The notes: a model not told the origin generated them from the letters alone. DNA of 64,000 nt from Glossina fuscipes (GCF_014805625.2 NW_023998485.1:679040-743039); one strand, 5' to 3'. Shown: positions 12,991 through 25,430, counted from the stretch's first letter. A program made the numbers and translations.

Positions 12991-13886
12991 GTGATGAAGT
13001 CCAGCCCCATCTTCTTGCATGCTAACAATGTTAAAAGGTTCTTTTCCGTTACTTTGGAATCGCTCTCCCAATTTCTCAGTGCGATTGTCCGAGACTTTAA
13101 ACTATACATGAGCTTGGTTAGATTAATAGATATAAATTCAATAGAATTAGTTCAAAAGGAATTCCTTGGCTCTGCTTTTAGGAGTTTGGGTTGGAGCTCG
13201 CTTGTCTCATTGCCGTCTTATGAAAATAAATCGTTTTTGTTAGCCTTGCCCTTCCTTGAAAAACATAAGTTCATTCTTGATGTTTCCTTCTTAATTAAGT
13301 TAATGAATGACATTGTTATCCCGCAGACCTTACTGAGTGAGATAAACTTAAATGGTTCTAATCAGGAACTTTAGGAAACTGAGCCAATGCGTATGTAATT
13401 ACGAACTTTTTAACCCGGATAGAGTCTTTTAGTGAAATCTGAACGATAATTATAATCTAATTTTAAGATCGGGCTTCTTAAGTTCTGCCAAGTCAACTCT
13501 CTTGAATACGCGCATTTTGCCTATGTCGTATCTAAATTACATTTTAATCTTTAAACCTTGGCACTGTTCGAAATCTGAGTGAAATATATTTATCACTATC
13601 GGCTACCAAGCTTTCGCATTTTTGCAAATGGCTTAAGGGCTCATTCCCGACACGAATCTACACCGGTTGCGTGTTTGTCTCTGTGCTGTGCAAATGCTTT
13701 CTCTTTACTTTTTCTTCTTTTGTTTATTTATAAATGAATTTTGTTCTTTTCATTTTTTCTTCATTTTTTTCATATACCTTGTAATAATTTATTCATAATA
13801 CCTACCTCAAGACCAATTTCTAAGAGTCAATCGAATTCTACTGTTAAGTTATTTCAGCTCAAGTTCATGTGTAAATAAATATATAA
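12991..13886 (+). mobile_element. CR1-like LINE, copy C (internally deleted)
   Basis: The frame at 12991-13374 begins with FLHANNVKRFFSVTLES, a decayed version of the MYADDVKLFSSFSVES block in copy B. It then jumps to the C-terminal part (SIELVQKEFLGSAFRSLGW), so about 300 bases of the thumb region are missing. C-terminal and 3' UTR homology continues to an ending in TAAATAAATATATAAA near 13886. Both catalytic aspartates of the RT motif are lost (ADD has become ANN). It is a relic. Confidence 0.78.
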
Positions 13887-16743
13887 ATCTGAAAAAAGTT
13901 ATGTACAAAAGTTGTCTTTAATAGATCAGCTGATGCAACTACATTTTCGCCTTAAATGATGTAAACTGCAGTAATCAACCAGTAAGGTGTTAAACAATAA
14001 ATATTTATAAAACCCAAAAAAACCGTTATTTATTCTTTGAAACGGGTTTCGTCACACACGGCGACTCCGCGACACTGTGTTAGTAGTTTGGTCCCATGAA
14101 AGAAACTCGTAATGCATTATAGCGCATTAAGCAAGCGAAAAACTGTCAATATGATCATGATTTTTGAACGATTTTGGCGCGGTTGTCTTGGTTCACTTTT
14201 GCACGATATTCTCTCGAATGATTACATGTCTGCAGCTCGAACACGAGGGTCTAAGTCTCATCTCGCGAAATGCATCATTAACGTTCCGTGACGTCTCGAT
14301 AATCGGAAATCGTGGTTCTATAGACATAAAGACAGCAATTAAATATATGACAAAGACTTTAGAAATCGAAAAACCGACTTGCAAAAAGGCGTAGAACCCT
14401 CCAGCCATTGCAGAAATTTCGTGAAATTCTAAATAGATATCAAAGACCGTGTACTACCAATCTACAAAAAGCAATAGCTTTAAATGAAAAATCTAACTTC
14501 ATTCAATGTATTTAAGTTCTTTTCCTTCTTACACATTTTCTCTTTTATAATGCTTCTTTCAAGCATTTAATTGATCTCTTCATTTATAACTGTGCACAAG
14601 TCTTTTATGCGTTTCTGGTGTGTGAGTTTTTCCCATAAATATTTACTTATTTATGAATAATCCGTAAAGCAGTTTATGGCTAAAATGAAAAAAAAATTTT
14701 CTTCAGAAAGATTAAGTAATTCAATAATATGTAAATATTATAATTTCTGGTTACTGACGCGTACACATTTAAGCAAGCAAGTAAGAGAACAAACACGAAT
14801 GCATGGATATGCAAACATATAGATACATATATATTTATATTAGGTAATTAAAAATAAAAAATATGAAATATAAAAATGAATATAAAAAATAAAAACATGC
14901 GATTAACATTTTGTATTGATTCAATGATATCATTCATTGAATTCACTCTGATGTGTATGTACATCCTAAGGTAACTATACCCTTTTGTTTTCAATCTCAA
15001 TATTTTTTAGACTAGATAGTACATATCTATTCACTTATGAAATCCGATACTCTAACGAAAGTAAATGTATAAAGCGTGACAAGGCCAATCACATTAGATT
15101 TTCTTGGATAGAAATAATGTAGAAATTGTTGAAAAGAAAAGAAAGTTGAAAACTGTAAACAAAGTGTCACATACCAGAGGCTAAAACATTTGTAAAGCAT
15201 TTTACTGTCATTGTTGCCAGCGCAGCTATTGCCATAAGCAGACATCTCTGCTGAAAATCTGTGGAAGAAACCGAATGCATAAATAGCTCTTGCGTTGCAT
15301 TATGTTTTCTTAAAGATTTTTGGTTTTTCTTCATCTTCTCGTTTTTTTTTTATATATATTTTATTTTTATTTTTGGTTATCGTATTTTTATTTATTTATT
15401 TTTTTTTTGTTTCAGTTCATAACAACGTATACACTGGCAGCAAATTTATTTGCTATCAATCTGTTTGACATTAAGATGAAATCGAGCAATTTTAAGTAAA
15501 GCATACAAACACGTAAGTAAGTATGCTTGTATCATATATAAAAAGCAAAAAGAAACAGAAAATTTTAACCAAAAGAAACAAAGAAATTGTAAAAAAATGA
15601 AAAAAATAGATATCTGCCAAGAAACAAAGAAATGTGAAATTATTATTAAAATAAATAAATAAATAAAAGGCAGAGAAGAAGGAAAATGAAATACAATGAT
15701 TTTAACCTTTCGCATATAAATTGTAAAAAGAAATCATTCCATTGAAGATGTATGAGGCAAACAAGACATTGACCTGAATTTGTAAGGAACTTTCTAGAAA
15801 CACCCCAAACAAATATGTGGACAAATTAATTTTGCGCTTTCATTTGAAACATCAATAACGCGCCCAAAGCACTGCTTTTAAATATTTACATTCCTCAATT
15901 CCCCTCAGAATCCATTTAAGTAATAACGCTAGCTGTTTTGTTGTCATTGCTTAGTTAATGTATATCGAAAATTTTGCTGAAATTGCATTATGTAGGACTT
16001 TATACGCGCTTTTTTTTCACAACTACTTTTTCCGATCACATAGCATTGGTAGCGCTTTTAGTTTTCAACCGATTAATTTCAATTTAAGGTTCCACAATAA
16101 CTTTCTTTAGCAAAGGATGTAAGAGTTTTCGGCTTAGTTTATATTTTCCGGATTTATAAAATGTAATTATTCTACAATTTTGTTTTTAAAATATTATTAT
16201 CTTAAAATTTTTTGGTAAGAATTAAAGCGGGATATAGACTACTATATAAGAATCGGTCGTCATTGAATGCCAACAATTAACAAAAATCAAATGTTGGGCA
16301 TCCAAAAGTCGGCAAAACAAAAGAATTTTTTTTTTTTTTGAATGAAGGAAGACCAAATTGATATATAATATCAATGTACGTCAAAACTTTTCTTTTTGTC
16401 TGCAGGAAAATCACTTAACCATTAATCATCGAATGGCTGCAACTACTACAACGAATTCCTAACAATTTCTGTTACAAACATTTTAGGTTGTATGCTCTTG
16501 ACATTTAGTTCATATTGTAAATCATTTATATTTATAAAAAATATGTGGTGCAGAGAAATTATATTATAAACATCAGGAGACTATGTAATTTATTTGTTAA
16601 ATAAAATTCAAAACTAAAAGTTTTCTCCTAAATACATGAAAATGTAATGGCGAAGTTAGCGTTGAGGTTATTTTGAGCAAAATTCAGCAACTTTCATAGT
16701 GGATTATCTACGGGAGGATGCCTTAATCAGCTTACTCTCACTT
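13887..16743. other. Mostly non-coding stretch
   Basis: A patch of higher G+C at 14041-14410 has open frames on both strands. On the minus strand a possible acceptor CTATAG precedes a short cysteine-containing frame, but nothing is recognisable. The remainder is very AT-rich with A/T runs and TAAA-type low complexity. Confidence 0.45.
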
Positions 16744-17052
16744 TTAACAATGAAGTACTATCCTTTGAAGCGCTGGTATAACGAGTTCAATTACCAGCGA
16801 AAGCTGATAATGCATGTTCGGCACGTGCCTTTCCGGTTGCATATAATTTGACAAAATCTCAAAAAGCTGCTCTGGCGTATTGGTGCAAGGTAAATTATAT
16901 AATGGCGAGGCTTCAAAAAATGGTAGTGGGTAACGAATCATAGATCTATGCGCATGAGCTAGAAAGTGAACTGTATTCGGTTCTACGAGCGCTTGAAGAT
17001 GAACAAAATCCAAAAAAAATTCGCGATCGAAGCACTTGGAAAGACTATTCAT
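16744..17052 (-). CDS. Unidentified 102-residue open frame
   Basis: The frame begins with ATG at 17052-17050 and has a protein-like composition. It includes LVEPNTVHFLAHAHRSM near the middle and TPEQLFEILSNYMQ further on. The codon pattern is more balanced than the AT-rich surroundings. I recognise no family, signal peptide or splice partner. A mariner remnant follows about 130 bp away on the other strand, so this may be part of an old element or a gene remnant. It is reported because it stands out from the background, not because a function is evident. Confidence 0.27.
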   Translation of the reverse strand: MNSLSKCFDREFFLDFVHLQALVEPNTVHFLAHAHRSMIRYPLPFFEASPLYNLPCTNTPEQLFEILSNYMQPERHVPNMHYQLSLVIELVIPALQRIVLHC

Positions 17053-17200
17053 GTGGCGACGGTGCCTTTAGATGGACGTGCAACGATTAGTTAAGTAAAG
17101 ATAACAAAGATAAACAAACAAACGCCGTCGTGTCATTCTTCTTACACCCAACTTTTCGAATACCTAACAAATCGAATTAACAGATCATCCGCCGTAGGGC

Positions 17201-17407
17201 CCTAATTTGATACGTAACGATATCTTCTTATTTCCGAACGTCGAGAATGAATTATATGGACAATGTTTTTGGTTAGTAGAAAAGACTGTTGACGTCTTCA
17301 AACGCCATGTTTTTGACGTGACCCAGGCGGAGTGCAAGAAAACGCTATGGGAAATATATATGCAAAAATGTGTAGATCACACAGGAAAACATTTTGAAAA
17401 ACAATAA
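17201..17407 (+). pseudogene. mariner-type transposase C-terminus (relic)
   Basis: The frame reads PNLIRNDIFLFPNVENEL and ends QKCVDHTGKHFEKQ before a stop. This matches the end of mariner transposases, where a block such as PDLAPNDFFLFP carries the third catalytic aspartate and the protein ends near a QKCI..G.YFE motif. Here the position of that aspartate is asparagine, and a stop codon lies just upstream. The rest of the gene and the terminal inverted repeats are not visible. It is a dead fragment. A different mariner remnant, an N-terminal one, lies at 59.0-59.5 kb. Confidence 0.65.
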
Positions 17408-18180
17408 AGCAATTTTTATTAATGCTACTGTCTTTTTTTATCAGTAAGCTAAAAATAAAAACAGGACTTTAAGTGGTGGCTGACAGCTCTGTGAATTATT
17501 AAGGCCCAAATGATATTCGATCGATATGCCTTGCTTCGCTTCCTTCACTCCTTCCAATTTTTAAACCCTACTTCGCTTTTTGCATAAGAGAAACTTCTGT
17601 GAATGTATTGTATACTCAGAAAGTTTCAAGGACTTCTGGATCGATTTAAGCTTGGCTGTCCAACTTTCTCGCTGCTTGCTGCCAATGTATTCTTATTAAG
17701 TAATTAAGTACAGTGAAAAATTTTTTCCCCTGGACAAGCACACTTGAAAGAGTATTGTGCAATTTGACCGGAGAAGGTATAATAATTAGCAATTGGCCAC
17801 ACACCTTATCTCTTCCTTTGGTTTTCTTCTTATACCTGCAACCGGTGTCCACTAAACAATTTTTGATAATAATAGAAAATAAAAAAGATGACAGACATCC
17901 TATTTCGACATTAATGAATAATTCGTATAGTATTCAGTCAATTCTGCAAACTACCTTCCGTAGATTTTACGTAGAAAAAAGTGCTTTTTAACATTGCACG
18001 GTGAAATCTGTACATAACAGTAGTACGACGTAAAAATGAGCGGCGTCATATTCAGTCCACATAAATTGTTTTTTGGGCTCCACCTTTATGGATCTTATGG
18101 CCTTTATATAGGAAAACAAATTACTTTTCTGCATTTTGTCATCATGTCAGGTCGATTTTTTTTCCACCACTTCTTCTCGG
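17408..18180. other. Non-coding stretch
   Basis: No recognisable gene. Short open frames on both strands near 17650-17990 have no family resemblance. Confidence 0.45.
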
Positions 18181-18311
18181 TTAACAGATACGCTGACGCC
18201 ATTTCTGTTAATTCGTCTCATTAACGGATATGCTCAAGCCATTTCTGTTACTTCGCCCCATTTAACAGATACGCTCATGCCATTTCTGTTACTTGGTCCC
18301 TTTTAACAGTT
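18181..18311. repeat. 40/41-bp minisatellite, about 3.2 copies
   Basis: Units start with TTAACAGATA or TTAACGGATA at 18181, 18221, 18262 and (partial) 18303. Each full unit contains GCCATTTCTGTTA. Unit lengths are 40, 41 and 41 bases. The array is non-coding. Confidence 0.93.
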
Positions 18312-18568
18312 ATCAATTATTGATTGAACACTTAAGAAGAGGAAGTTACAAATTTAAACCAGCTGTTTTTTGTCACCTGCGGAAAACAAGTAACTTAAAA
18401 AAACGCCTTCATACTCAGAAATTGTAATTAGTTAGGCAGACAAAACAAGAAGTTGCTTAAAAAAACCATGTCCAATCCAAGAGATTATTATTTATGATTG
18501 GAATTTGTTGTATAAAACGACAGATATGAATATTAATAAAAAAGATTACGTGCTTATTGCTTTATATA

Positions 18569-18670
18569 TCCACAAATGCCATCCGCAATACTTGTTACAT
18601 CCACAAATGCCATCCACAATATCTATTATATCCACAAATTCCATCCACAATACGTGTTATATCCACACGT
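18569..18670. repeat. 31-bp minisatellite, about 3.3 copies
   Basis: Units starting TCCACAAATGCCATCC begin at 18569, 18600 and 18631, with a partial fourth at 18662. The RNase H LINE inserted about 17 bases beyond the array. Confidence 0.93.
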
Positions 18671-18686
18671 AATTCTAACGTCAAGC

Positions 18687-18700
18687 GTGACATCCAATGT
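18687..18700. repeat. Target-site duplication, left copy
   Basis: GTGACATCCAATGT here is identical to the copy at 19530-19543. The two flank the LINE insertion exactly at its poly(A) tail and its 5' truncation point. Confidence 0.9.
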
Positions 18701-19529
18701 TTTTTTTTTTTTTTTGTTTGTTTAGAGATGGATTGGACCAGTTAAGTTAATGTTAGATCCATAATCCAGAAACGAAGTTGAGAGCGATTGATGAAAAAAT
18801 TTAAGCATAGGTAGACTGACGTGGCAGAGTGTTCGCAATGAGAGGCTCTGTTCCGCTGTCAATCCATAAATCACCGTCCTTGTTATGTTACTGTCAAGAT
18901 CCGGCTAATAATGCCGATAAAAGAAAAAGTGTAGGCGATTCGTGATTGTAATAGAAATACTAAATGTAAAATTAGAATGAAAACTCAGCTGATTTGATAA
19001 ACGCAGTCAGTTGCTTCAAATGCCTAAAATTACCAGCACGAAAAATTTCATATAGATTGTTATACAGGTTAAATATACTGAAAGATTGTCTAAGGATGTC
19101 AAACCTCCTGCACTCAAAAATAAGGTGCTCGGCAGACTCAGTAATATTGCAATCCTCACAGATGTCAGAGGAGGAGACTTTGATCATTTTAAAATAGACC
19201 TTGTCGTAGGTGTGATTACTCATAAGACGGTGAAGAACTTTAAATTCCCATGTTGTGAATTTTCCTTTAGGTAGAAGCGTGGGTGTCAAAAAAGGGTAAA
19301 TTTTGAGGAACAGCCGGTCAATTTTTTCTCTAGCTAAAACATGATACTCATCTTTCCATTCTTTTATGATGAGTTTTTTGACTAGCAGAAAAGCTTCGCT
19401 GGGGGGGTAGTTTATGGACAAAAGTGTACCATCGAACCTAGCTTGACGAGCATGGAAGTAAGCTTTTTCATTGATACTAAAACCGCAGTGACCTGGGATC
19501 CAGATGATGTGGCATTTTTCAATACTTGT
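18701..19529 (-). mobile_element. RNase H-bearing LINE, 5'-truncated insertion
   Basis: An 829-bp insertion in minus orientation. Its 3' end is a poly(A) tail, seen as a run of 15 T on the plus strand at 18701-18715. The body encodes the end of an RNase H domain and a C-terminal zinc knuckle. A 14-bp target duplication brackets the element. This is the standard outcome of target-primed reverse transcription with early termination. RNase H places it in the I/R1/LOA-type group, distinct from the CR1-like copies in this window, which lack RNase H and do not end in pure poly(A). Confidence 0.93.
18972..19529 (-). pseudogene. LINE ORF2 C-terminus: RNase H end plus zinc knuckle
   Basis: The frame is open from the insertion edge. 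It begins SIEKCHIIWIPGHCGFSINE, the RNase H signature otherwise seen as W(V/I)PGHxGIxGNExAD. Here the residue expected to be the last catalytic Asp of that block is Tyr (KAYFHA), suggesting decay or an inactive allele. About 110 residues later comes CEDCNITESAEHLIFEC, the CCHC knuckle typical of the end of these ORFs. The stop is TAA at 18974-18972. Without its reverse transcriptase the fragment cannot act alone. Confidence 0.88.
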
Positions 19530-19543
19530 GTGACATCCAATGT
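19530..19543. repeat. Target-site duplication, right copy
   Basis: GTGACATCCAATGT, identical to 18687-18700. The two following T bases also match, but they merge with the poly(A) tail on the left side. Confidence 0.9.
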
Positions 19544-19596
19544 TTAATAACTACAAATTTTTAAACGATCTTAATGAATTACTAAGTGAGTTGCGA

Positions 19597-19907
19597 AGTG
19601 TGATTACGCAAGTCAGTCAGACAGTCAGTCAGTCTGCCTGTCTGTTTGCAAGTCAGTCAGTCTGCCTGNNNNNNNNNNCAGTCAGTCAGTCTGCCTGTCT
19701 GTTTGCAAGTCAGTCAGTCTGCCTGTGTGTTTGCAAGCCAGTCAGTCAGTCTGTCTGTCTGTCTGTCTGTCAGGTTGTCTGTCGGGCTGTCATTTATTAA
19801 ATCAGTCAGTTAGTCTGTCAATCTGTCTGTCTGTCGGTCATTCAGTCTGTCAGTCTGTCTGTCTGTCGGTCATTTATTCAGTCAGTCAGTCTGTCAGTCT
19901 GTCTGCA
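19597..19907. repeat. CAGT/GTCT tetranucleotide-rich array
   Basis: The array mixes CAGT and GTCT tetramers with the longer phrase GTCTGCCTGTCTGTTTGCAA. It reads as Ser/Val/Cys/Leu low-complexity frames on the plus strand; these are not genes. An assembly gap sits inside it, so its true length is unknown. Confidence 0.93.
19669..19678. other. Assembly gap (10 N)
   Basis: Ten N bases inside a tandem array. The fixed size suggests a placeholder rather than a measured length. Confidence 0.98.
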
Positions 19908-22900
19908 AACCAGCATTCTCACCATACATTTTACAAATTTATTTATTTATTTCTTTACCTTTTTTATGGTAAAAAATCATCACATATCTTTAGATATTTT
20001 ACTCATTTTCAAACCAATAGAACTTTTTACACGACCAAAAGTTTAAGCTGAAATGTCACCTTTTAAACATATGTTCGTTTGAGACAATCAGGTGACAGTC
20101 GTCCGGCGACAACATCCACCGGAGAAACCGCGGAGAATTTTTAATATGCCTAATATATAGCAGAATTGTAAATGGATAAGGCAGATTGTGTGATAATGTG
20201 GTTTATTGTATAAATTTCGATCAGGTCATAAATTTTTTCCCACCGTATTCTATTAAGATAAGGTTTTTGTTAGATTTCAAAATAATCGATTATTGGTTCT
20301 ACTAGGTGCTTGCATGTATTGTAACTAGCGACATCTATTGGTGCAAACCATACAGTAATCCAAAGGATCAATGTACATAACGGTTTCGATGATTTTGACC
20401 TTTTCCTACTTTGAGGACCAAAGTTCCAGGGTCGTTTTGGTCACATCCTTTTTTTTTTTGGTTTACTTTCTCCGCATATATTTTCTTCTTATTATTAATT
20501 CTGCTTTATTCTTTTATAATGTTGGGAAACGCTTTTCTTGATACGGTTTGCGTCACTAGAACATGGTCTTATTTACAATCAACTTGTTTAAGGACAGGAT
20601 AATTTACAGTTTACTTCGTTTGACAACTTAACTTAAACTTTGTTTTCGACTCAGATGTTCTTTTCCGATTAACTTATTCTGCTCCGTTGATTATATAAGC
20701 AAGTTACTATAAATGATGTGTTTTCTGCTAATCTTTTTCGTCGGCCGGCAGCAGCATACCGCGCCATAAGTTTGCACTTGGTTTTTAAATTAGTTGGAAT
20801 ATGTACAAGTACATTATCTTATACACCTTTTCTCATACGTCAAAATCCTTTATTCTCTTTATATATATTTTTATCTCTCTTTATAAATGTACGTCTATAA
20901 TATGTACTTTCAGTAAATTCAGTAGAAGAAGATTGTAGAAATTACTAATTATAAATGGTTTCGAAATTCAGTCGAAATGCAACGCCGATGGTGACGATAG
21001 GCTTCGAGGAAATCTCAAGACTGTTTCTTCTCTCTCTCTGATTGAAGCCGTTGTGCTGGGTGGACATAAATTTGATAATCCGTAAGCATCCGCGCAAAGA
21101 GGAGCCGGATTAATTGAGGAGAGATATTAACTGAGGGCAGGGATTTATTGAGGACGATAAAAGTGAATTGTGTAACTGAGAGGGCTGAGTGAAAGACGAA
21201 CGGTGTAACTAGGGATAGAGCAGAGTTCAGGATAGAGCAAAGTTCATTATTCTGTAGTAAGTTTCATTAAATTGGCGAACGTAAATAATAAAGATTATGG
21301 CCTTGTATATTTTTTATAGGCGAAATATACGTGTTTCGGTAATTTATCGGCTTAAGATTTAATCCGAGGAATGTTAAATGCCTGGATAGCACGGTTAGCT
21401 AAACCCAGAACATAGCAATAAGATAAAAACATTCCACATAACTAAAGAGTTTTCAATCTTTACCCTATATGTGTTTACCAGACATAGCGCCTTCCGATTC
21501 CTACGCCTTCAAATCGATGCATCATAGCTTGACAGCATGGCACGCGATTGCCAAATGGTGAAGAAATACGAAAATGGGTCAATGTTGTAGAAAATGATGA
21601 AAGACATTTCTATTAATATGTATTGTACCAATTTTTCTCACTAAATGATTTTGGTCAATAGACCAAAGAGGGGGCGGCTCTCGGGCTTAAGACGTACTGG
21701 CATTAGTCCAAAGAAATAAATACTACTTTACATTACATTGTGTAAAAGTAACGGAAGCCATTTTTTGAATTCAAAAACGTCTCGATATCTTTTTTCATTT
21801 GAATTAGTTTTGTATTTTGTTTAACTAATGACATTTAGATGTATTTTATATATATACTATTATACTATTTTATATTATATTATATAAATTACATACAGGT
21901 AGTTTGAATAAATTTTAAACCCTTTATTTAATTGTATGAAAAAACAGTAACTTGTTTACATAAAATTTTTGCTTAAATAAAATTGAAATAGCAAGGTTTT
22001 GCTTGTATAATAACAAAAAACGAGTATAATCTCTTTTTTTGCCATTTTTACCAAAAGATTTCAGATTAGTTCGTCCTTTGTAGCACGCAATAAAATATTG
22101 TATACCATTTATTTATTGAAATGTTTTTGGGCATATGTGCCCTTAGCCATTCTGACCTGCCGCCAATAATAGGAGCTCCTGATTGCGTCGTATTCGCGGT
22201 CTTGTATTAAAGTTGCAATAGGCACGATAAAACTCTATGACCGATTTCGATTTATCTATAAATTCATTGATATTTCGCCAGCGTGTATAGCCTTTATCGA
22301 TAAGTTCTTGAACAGATAAATATAAATAAAAATAAAAATAAAGATGTCGGTACTCTTGAGAAATGAGAATCCTAAAAAAGAAAAAAAATTAAAATAAGCA
22401 CAAATTTTTTCATTTTCACATTTTGTTTCATTTCCGTACCACTGTGAACAGAAGTATTTGGGATGGCAACCCTTTTTAATTCTGCCAGTTTTTTTTAATA
22501 ACTATGTGTTTTCATATATACAATGAAAGATCATAACGGTTTCTGCAAATTAACAGAAATTTTGCAGACGTGCATTTCTTTCCCTCTTTCATGCAATCGG
22601 TCATTTCAATTCTGACCGCGGATAAAGTAAGATCGTCAAATAAGAAGTAGAACAGTTTTTTTTTAATATATAAAATTTTTTCAAAAATTGAATGAATAGG
22701 CTTGATTAAAGTCTTAGGAATGGAAGACGTTGCGAATTCTCTCAACAAGTGAAAGATATTTGTCATAAAATCATAAAATTAAAAAACGTATGATTGAAAA
22801 GTGAGCTAGGTGGTTTGCTGGGCGAGTATTCGCGCGTATAAATGTCCATTTTAACTGTTACTAATGTAAGTTTTCATATGCCGTATCTACTAAAGGAATT

Positions 22901-23806
22901 GAATAATTAAATGAAAACTATCTTTCAGCCATGGTATGATAAGATGTAATAAGTAAGGAATGGTCAATCACGCTTCTCTAGTCTGAAACGCAACGCATTA
23001 TCAAAACAACTACAATAAGATTAAGTTTTTTTTTTGTGCTTGAAATATAATTTATAATCTTGTATATATAAATGTATAAAAAATAAGCATATATTTCCCC
23101 TTGTACGTCTCCTGAATAGTTTTATACAACTTTTATAGGCGTGGAATTCGATTTTGCCCTATTTTGAAAAATTTTCTGTTAATTCTTACCATATATTCGT
23201 ACAAGTGCTTGAAGTGCTTGAAATATATCGTTTCGATATATATAATATAATATAATATATTCATCATATATATAATATAATATATAATCTTTTCTTCCTT
23301 CTGCGGCTAATATCCTGCATTTCGTTTTGACTAAACCTTCGCAATTTCGCTGTATTGGTTTAGGGGAAAATGTTAGTTTACATATACATATGTATGTATG
23401 TATATATATAGATGACAGATTCTTTTCTTACTTTTGTATTGCGGGGAACTTTGGCGGAAGAAGCGTCAGGTTCACAGTTATTGCCGAATAATTGGAATGC
23501 TGACAAGCAAGTCATCTTTTTGATTAATATTCTTCTCTGTCGTTTTTTACTACAAATTCCAACCATAAAAATGTGTTGGGTTCCTCTCATATAAAGGCAT
23601 CCTATGCATAATATGTCTTTACATACAGACAAGGTATACATTCTGGTTTTGTATCAAGACAATAAATCAAGAATTGCATTAGGTCGCCCTTGTTTTTACT
23701 TCTCTTTATGTCGCAAGTACACTAAACTAGCATCTCTTCTTGATAATAATTGATATGTAATTAAAAAAGAAATAATTTTTAGAATAAGTATGAAAGGCAC
23801 AAACAA
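19908..23806. other. Mostly non-coding stretch
   Basis: There are AT-rich tracts, including near-pure TA at 21850-21885 and 23225-23290. A less AT-rich patch at 21020-21290 ends TTCATTAAATTGGCGAAC, vaguely like an LTR end followed by a primer site, but no second LTR or pol is visible. No gene is supported. Confidence 0.45.
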
Positions 23807-23885
23807 ATAATTGTTCAAGTATTTGTATAAAAATTGCGAGCATCTGAGAATAAGCGTATAAAAATTTGCCGCCAACTGAAAATGA
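23807..23885. repeat. Repeat module X, copy 1
   Basis: The 79-base stretch from AATAATTGTTCAAG to CAACTGAAAATGA recurs in reverse orientation at about 27345-27417 and partly again at 27437-27506. It is non-coding and boundaries are approximate. Confidence 0.8.
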
Positions 23886-24980
23886 TACTCATTAATTTCA
23901 CCGTTATATTGAGAGTTTTATACTTAAGAAAATTTATAAGAGCAAAGTCAAAGTTATGCTTTAAAGAGGCACTTAACTGCGCTCGAAATAATTCAACGGT
24001 ATACATACATTTATTGCGTTTAACTGGGTTTGATTGTAATTCCGTTGGATAAAGTTTATTTAAAGCTCTCGTAAAAGTTTTTACGAATTAATAACAGAAA
24101 GTTTGTTAAGCTTTTTACAATGGTGTAAAACAACGATAAAACTTGTTGCCATTAAAGCTTTCGAATATTTCACTGACTACTTTCTAATGTACGATACAAT
24201 ACCTCATTATGAATAGCAATGTTATTATTATTATCAGTAGATACGTTAAATATGTCTACCACAACTGTCGCGTTTCATTCAAATGCAACATGATCACAAA
24301 GTTCGAATATTTCCCGTAGTAGATCAATTCGCTAACACATATATATTTTGGGGCCATCTTTTTGCAAGACAATTTAATATAAAATTTAAGAAAAATGATT
24401 TAAGAAAACATTGATCAAATAATATGAAATAAATTTAAGAAAGCTGTAAAGATGACAAAAATAATATTGATAACGATAGGAATACGTTCATTTCAAATAT
24501 CTCTTTATTGGTAAATAAATCGCATGCCCGCCGTCTTCAAAGCTTCTCCCCTTCTCTTTATATTGCTCCCCTTAGCAGTCCTTACTTGGAAGGATATGTA
24601 TGGTCTTAAGTCGTCAGTACCGTTTCTTGCGTATTATGTGCACGGTTGTAAGCCGATAATACGCATTCACGTTTAAACTTTTACTGTAAATTTCTTCTTT
24701 AAGGTTAAAACTAATCGATTGTCTTTCATTTTGTGGTTGCGAAAATAGGCGTTAATAAAATACACTTCCGATTGAGATTTGGATCAATCTTTTTGCCATA
24801 TATTGTCTGGACCCTAACATTATTTTTACAATGCAATCCCCGTAATTCAACCAGAACCTATTGTGAAACCAATGAATTAAATGAAATGTGACATCAAGCT
24901 CATATTTAGTTAAACGTCTACTTGAATAAGAAATTTTTCTCGTAAAGAACACATATTTCTGTTTCTGATGTTTCTAAAGG
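23886..24980. other. Non-coding stretch
   Basis: AT-rich, with no gene or repeat recognised. Confidence 0.5.
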
Positions 24981-24984
24981 CCTT

Positions 24985-25430
24985 TACGTGAACAAAAATC
25001 ACTTTTGGATGCGGTTTGTGGGTTGAAAATGTCATTTTTCAATGAAAAGATGGTATTACAGCTACTTGCGATGAAGAACATGATTACTGAATTTTAGCGA
25101 CGAAAATTAAGTGATTTTAACTTGGACGATATGTTCTTTCAAGAAAATGACGCAGCATGCAATACGCCGAAATGAGTTCGTTATCAAGACCACGCGATAT
25201 ATTTGCATTACACTTTTTCCTTTGAGGCTATGTTAAGTAATTGGTAAGTAATTGGTTTATTCCATAAACCACAAACTCTCAATAACTCTACTAAGAGCAG
25301 ACGTGCGTAGAAAAGCGAAAAAAATTAGTGTTCCAGGATTGAATTTTTACAGATGTCTAGAGGCGATTACTTCCTTGAATCCATTTTCAAATAAAAATGG
25401 CTTGAGCCAATGGCTAAAATAACATATTTC
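24985..25430 (+). pseudogene. Tc1/mariner-type transposase relic
   Basis: Scattered frames preserve the order of a Tc1/mariner catalytic domain. YVNKNHFW comes first, then LDDMFFQENDAACNTPK, which resembles the usual LDDMWFQQDGATCHTA around the second catalytic Asp. FLWGYVK follows, as in the block after the third catalytic acidic residue. Frameshifts and stops separate the blocks. In the middle block the DGA aspartate is displaced (QENDAACN). The family could be DD34E or DD37D; the spacing cannot be counted reliably through the indels. It is long dead. Confidence 0.5.

Noticed and set aside
14164..14408. Overlapping plus and minus frames with higher G+C and a CSSC motif
   Set aside because: Too short, no splice partner in phase and no family resemblance; noted only as a composition anomaly.
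19540..20051. Long Ser/Val/Cys-rich frames in the CAGT/GTCT array
   Set aside because: They follow from tetranucleotide repeats and run through N bases; there is no gene context.
21020..21300. Sequence resembling an LTR end followed by a primer-binding site (TTGGCGAACG)
   Set aside because: No matching second LTR, no tRNA complement that I could verify and no coding region after it.
23378..23641. 87-residue minus-strand frame with several cysteines
   Set aside because: It ends in TATA simple sequence, and an equally long frame lies on the other strand; no evidence for a gene.
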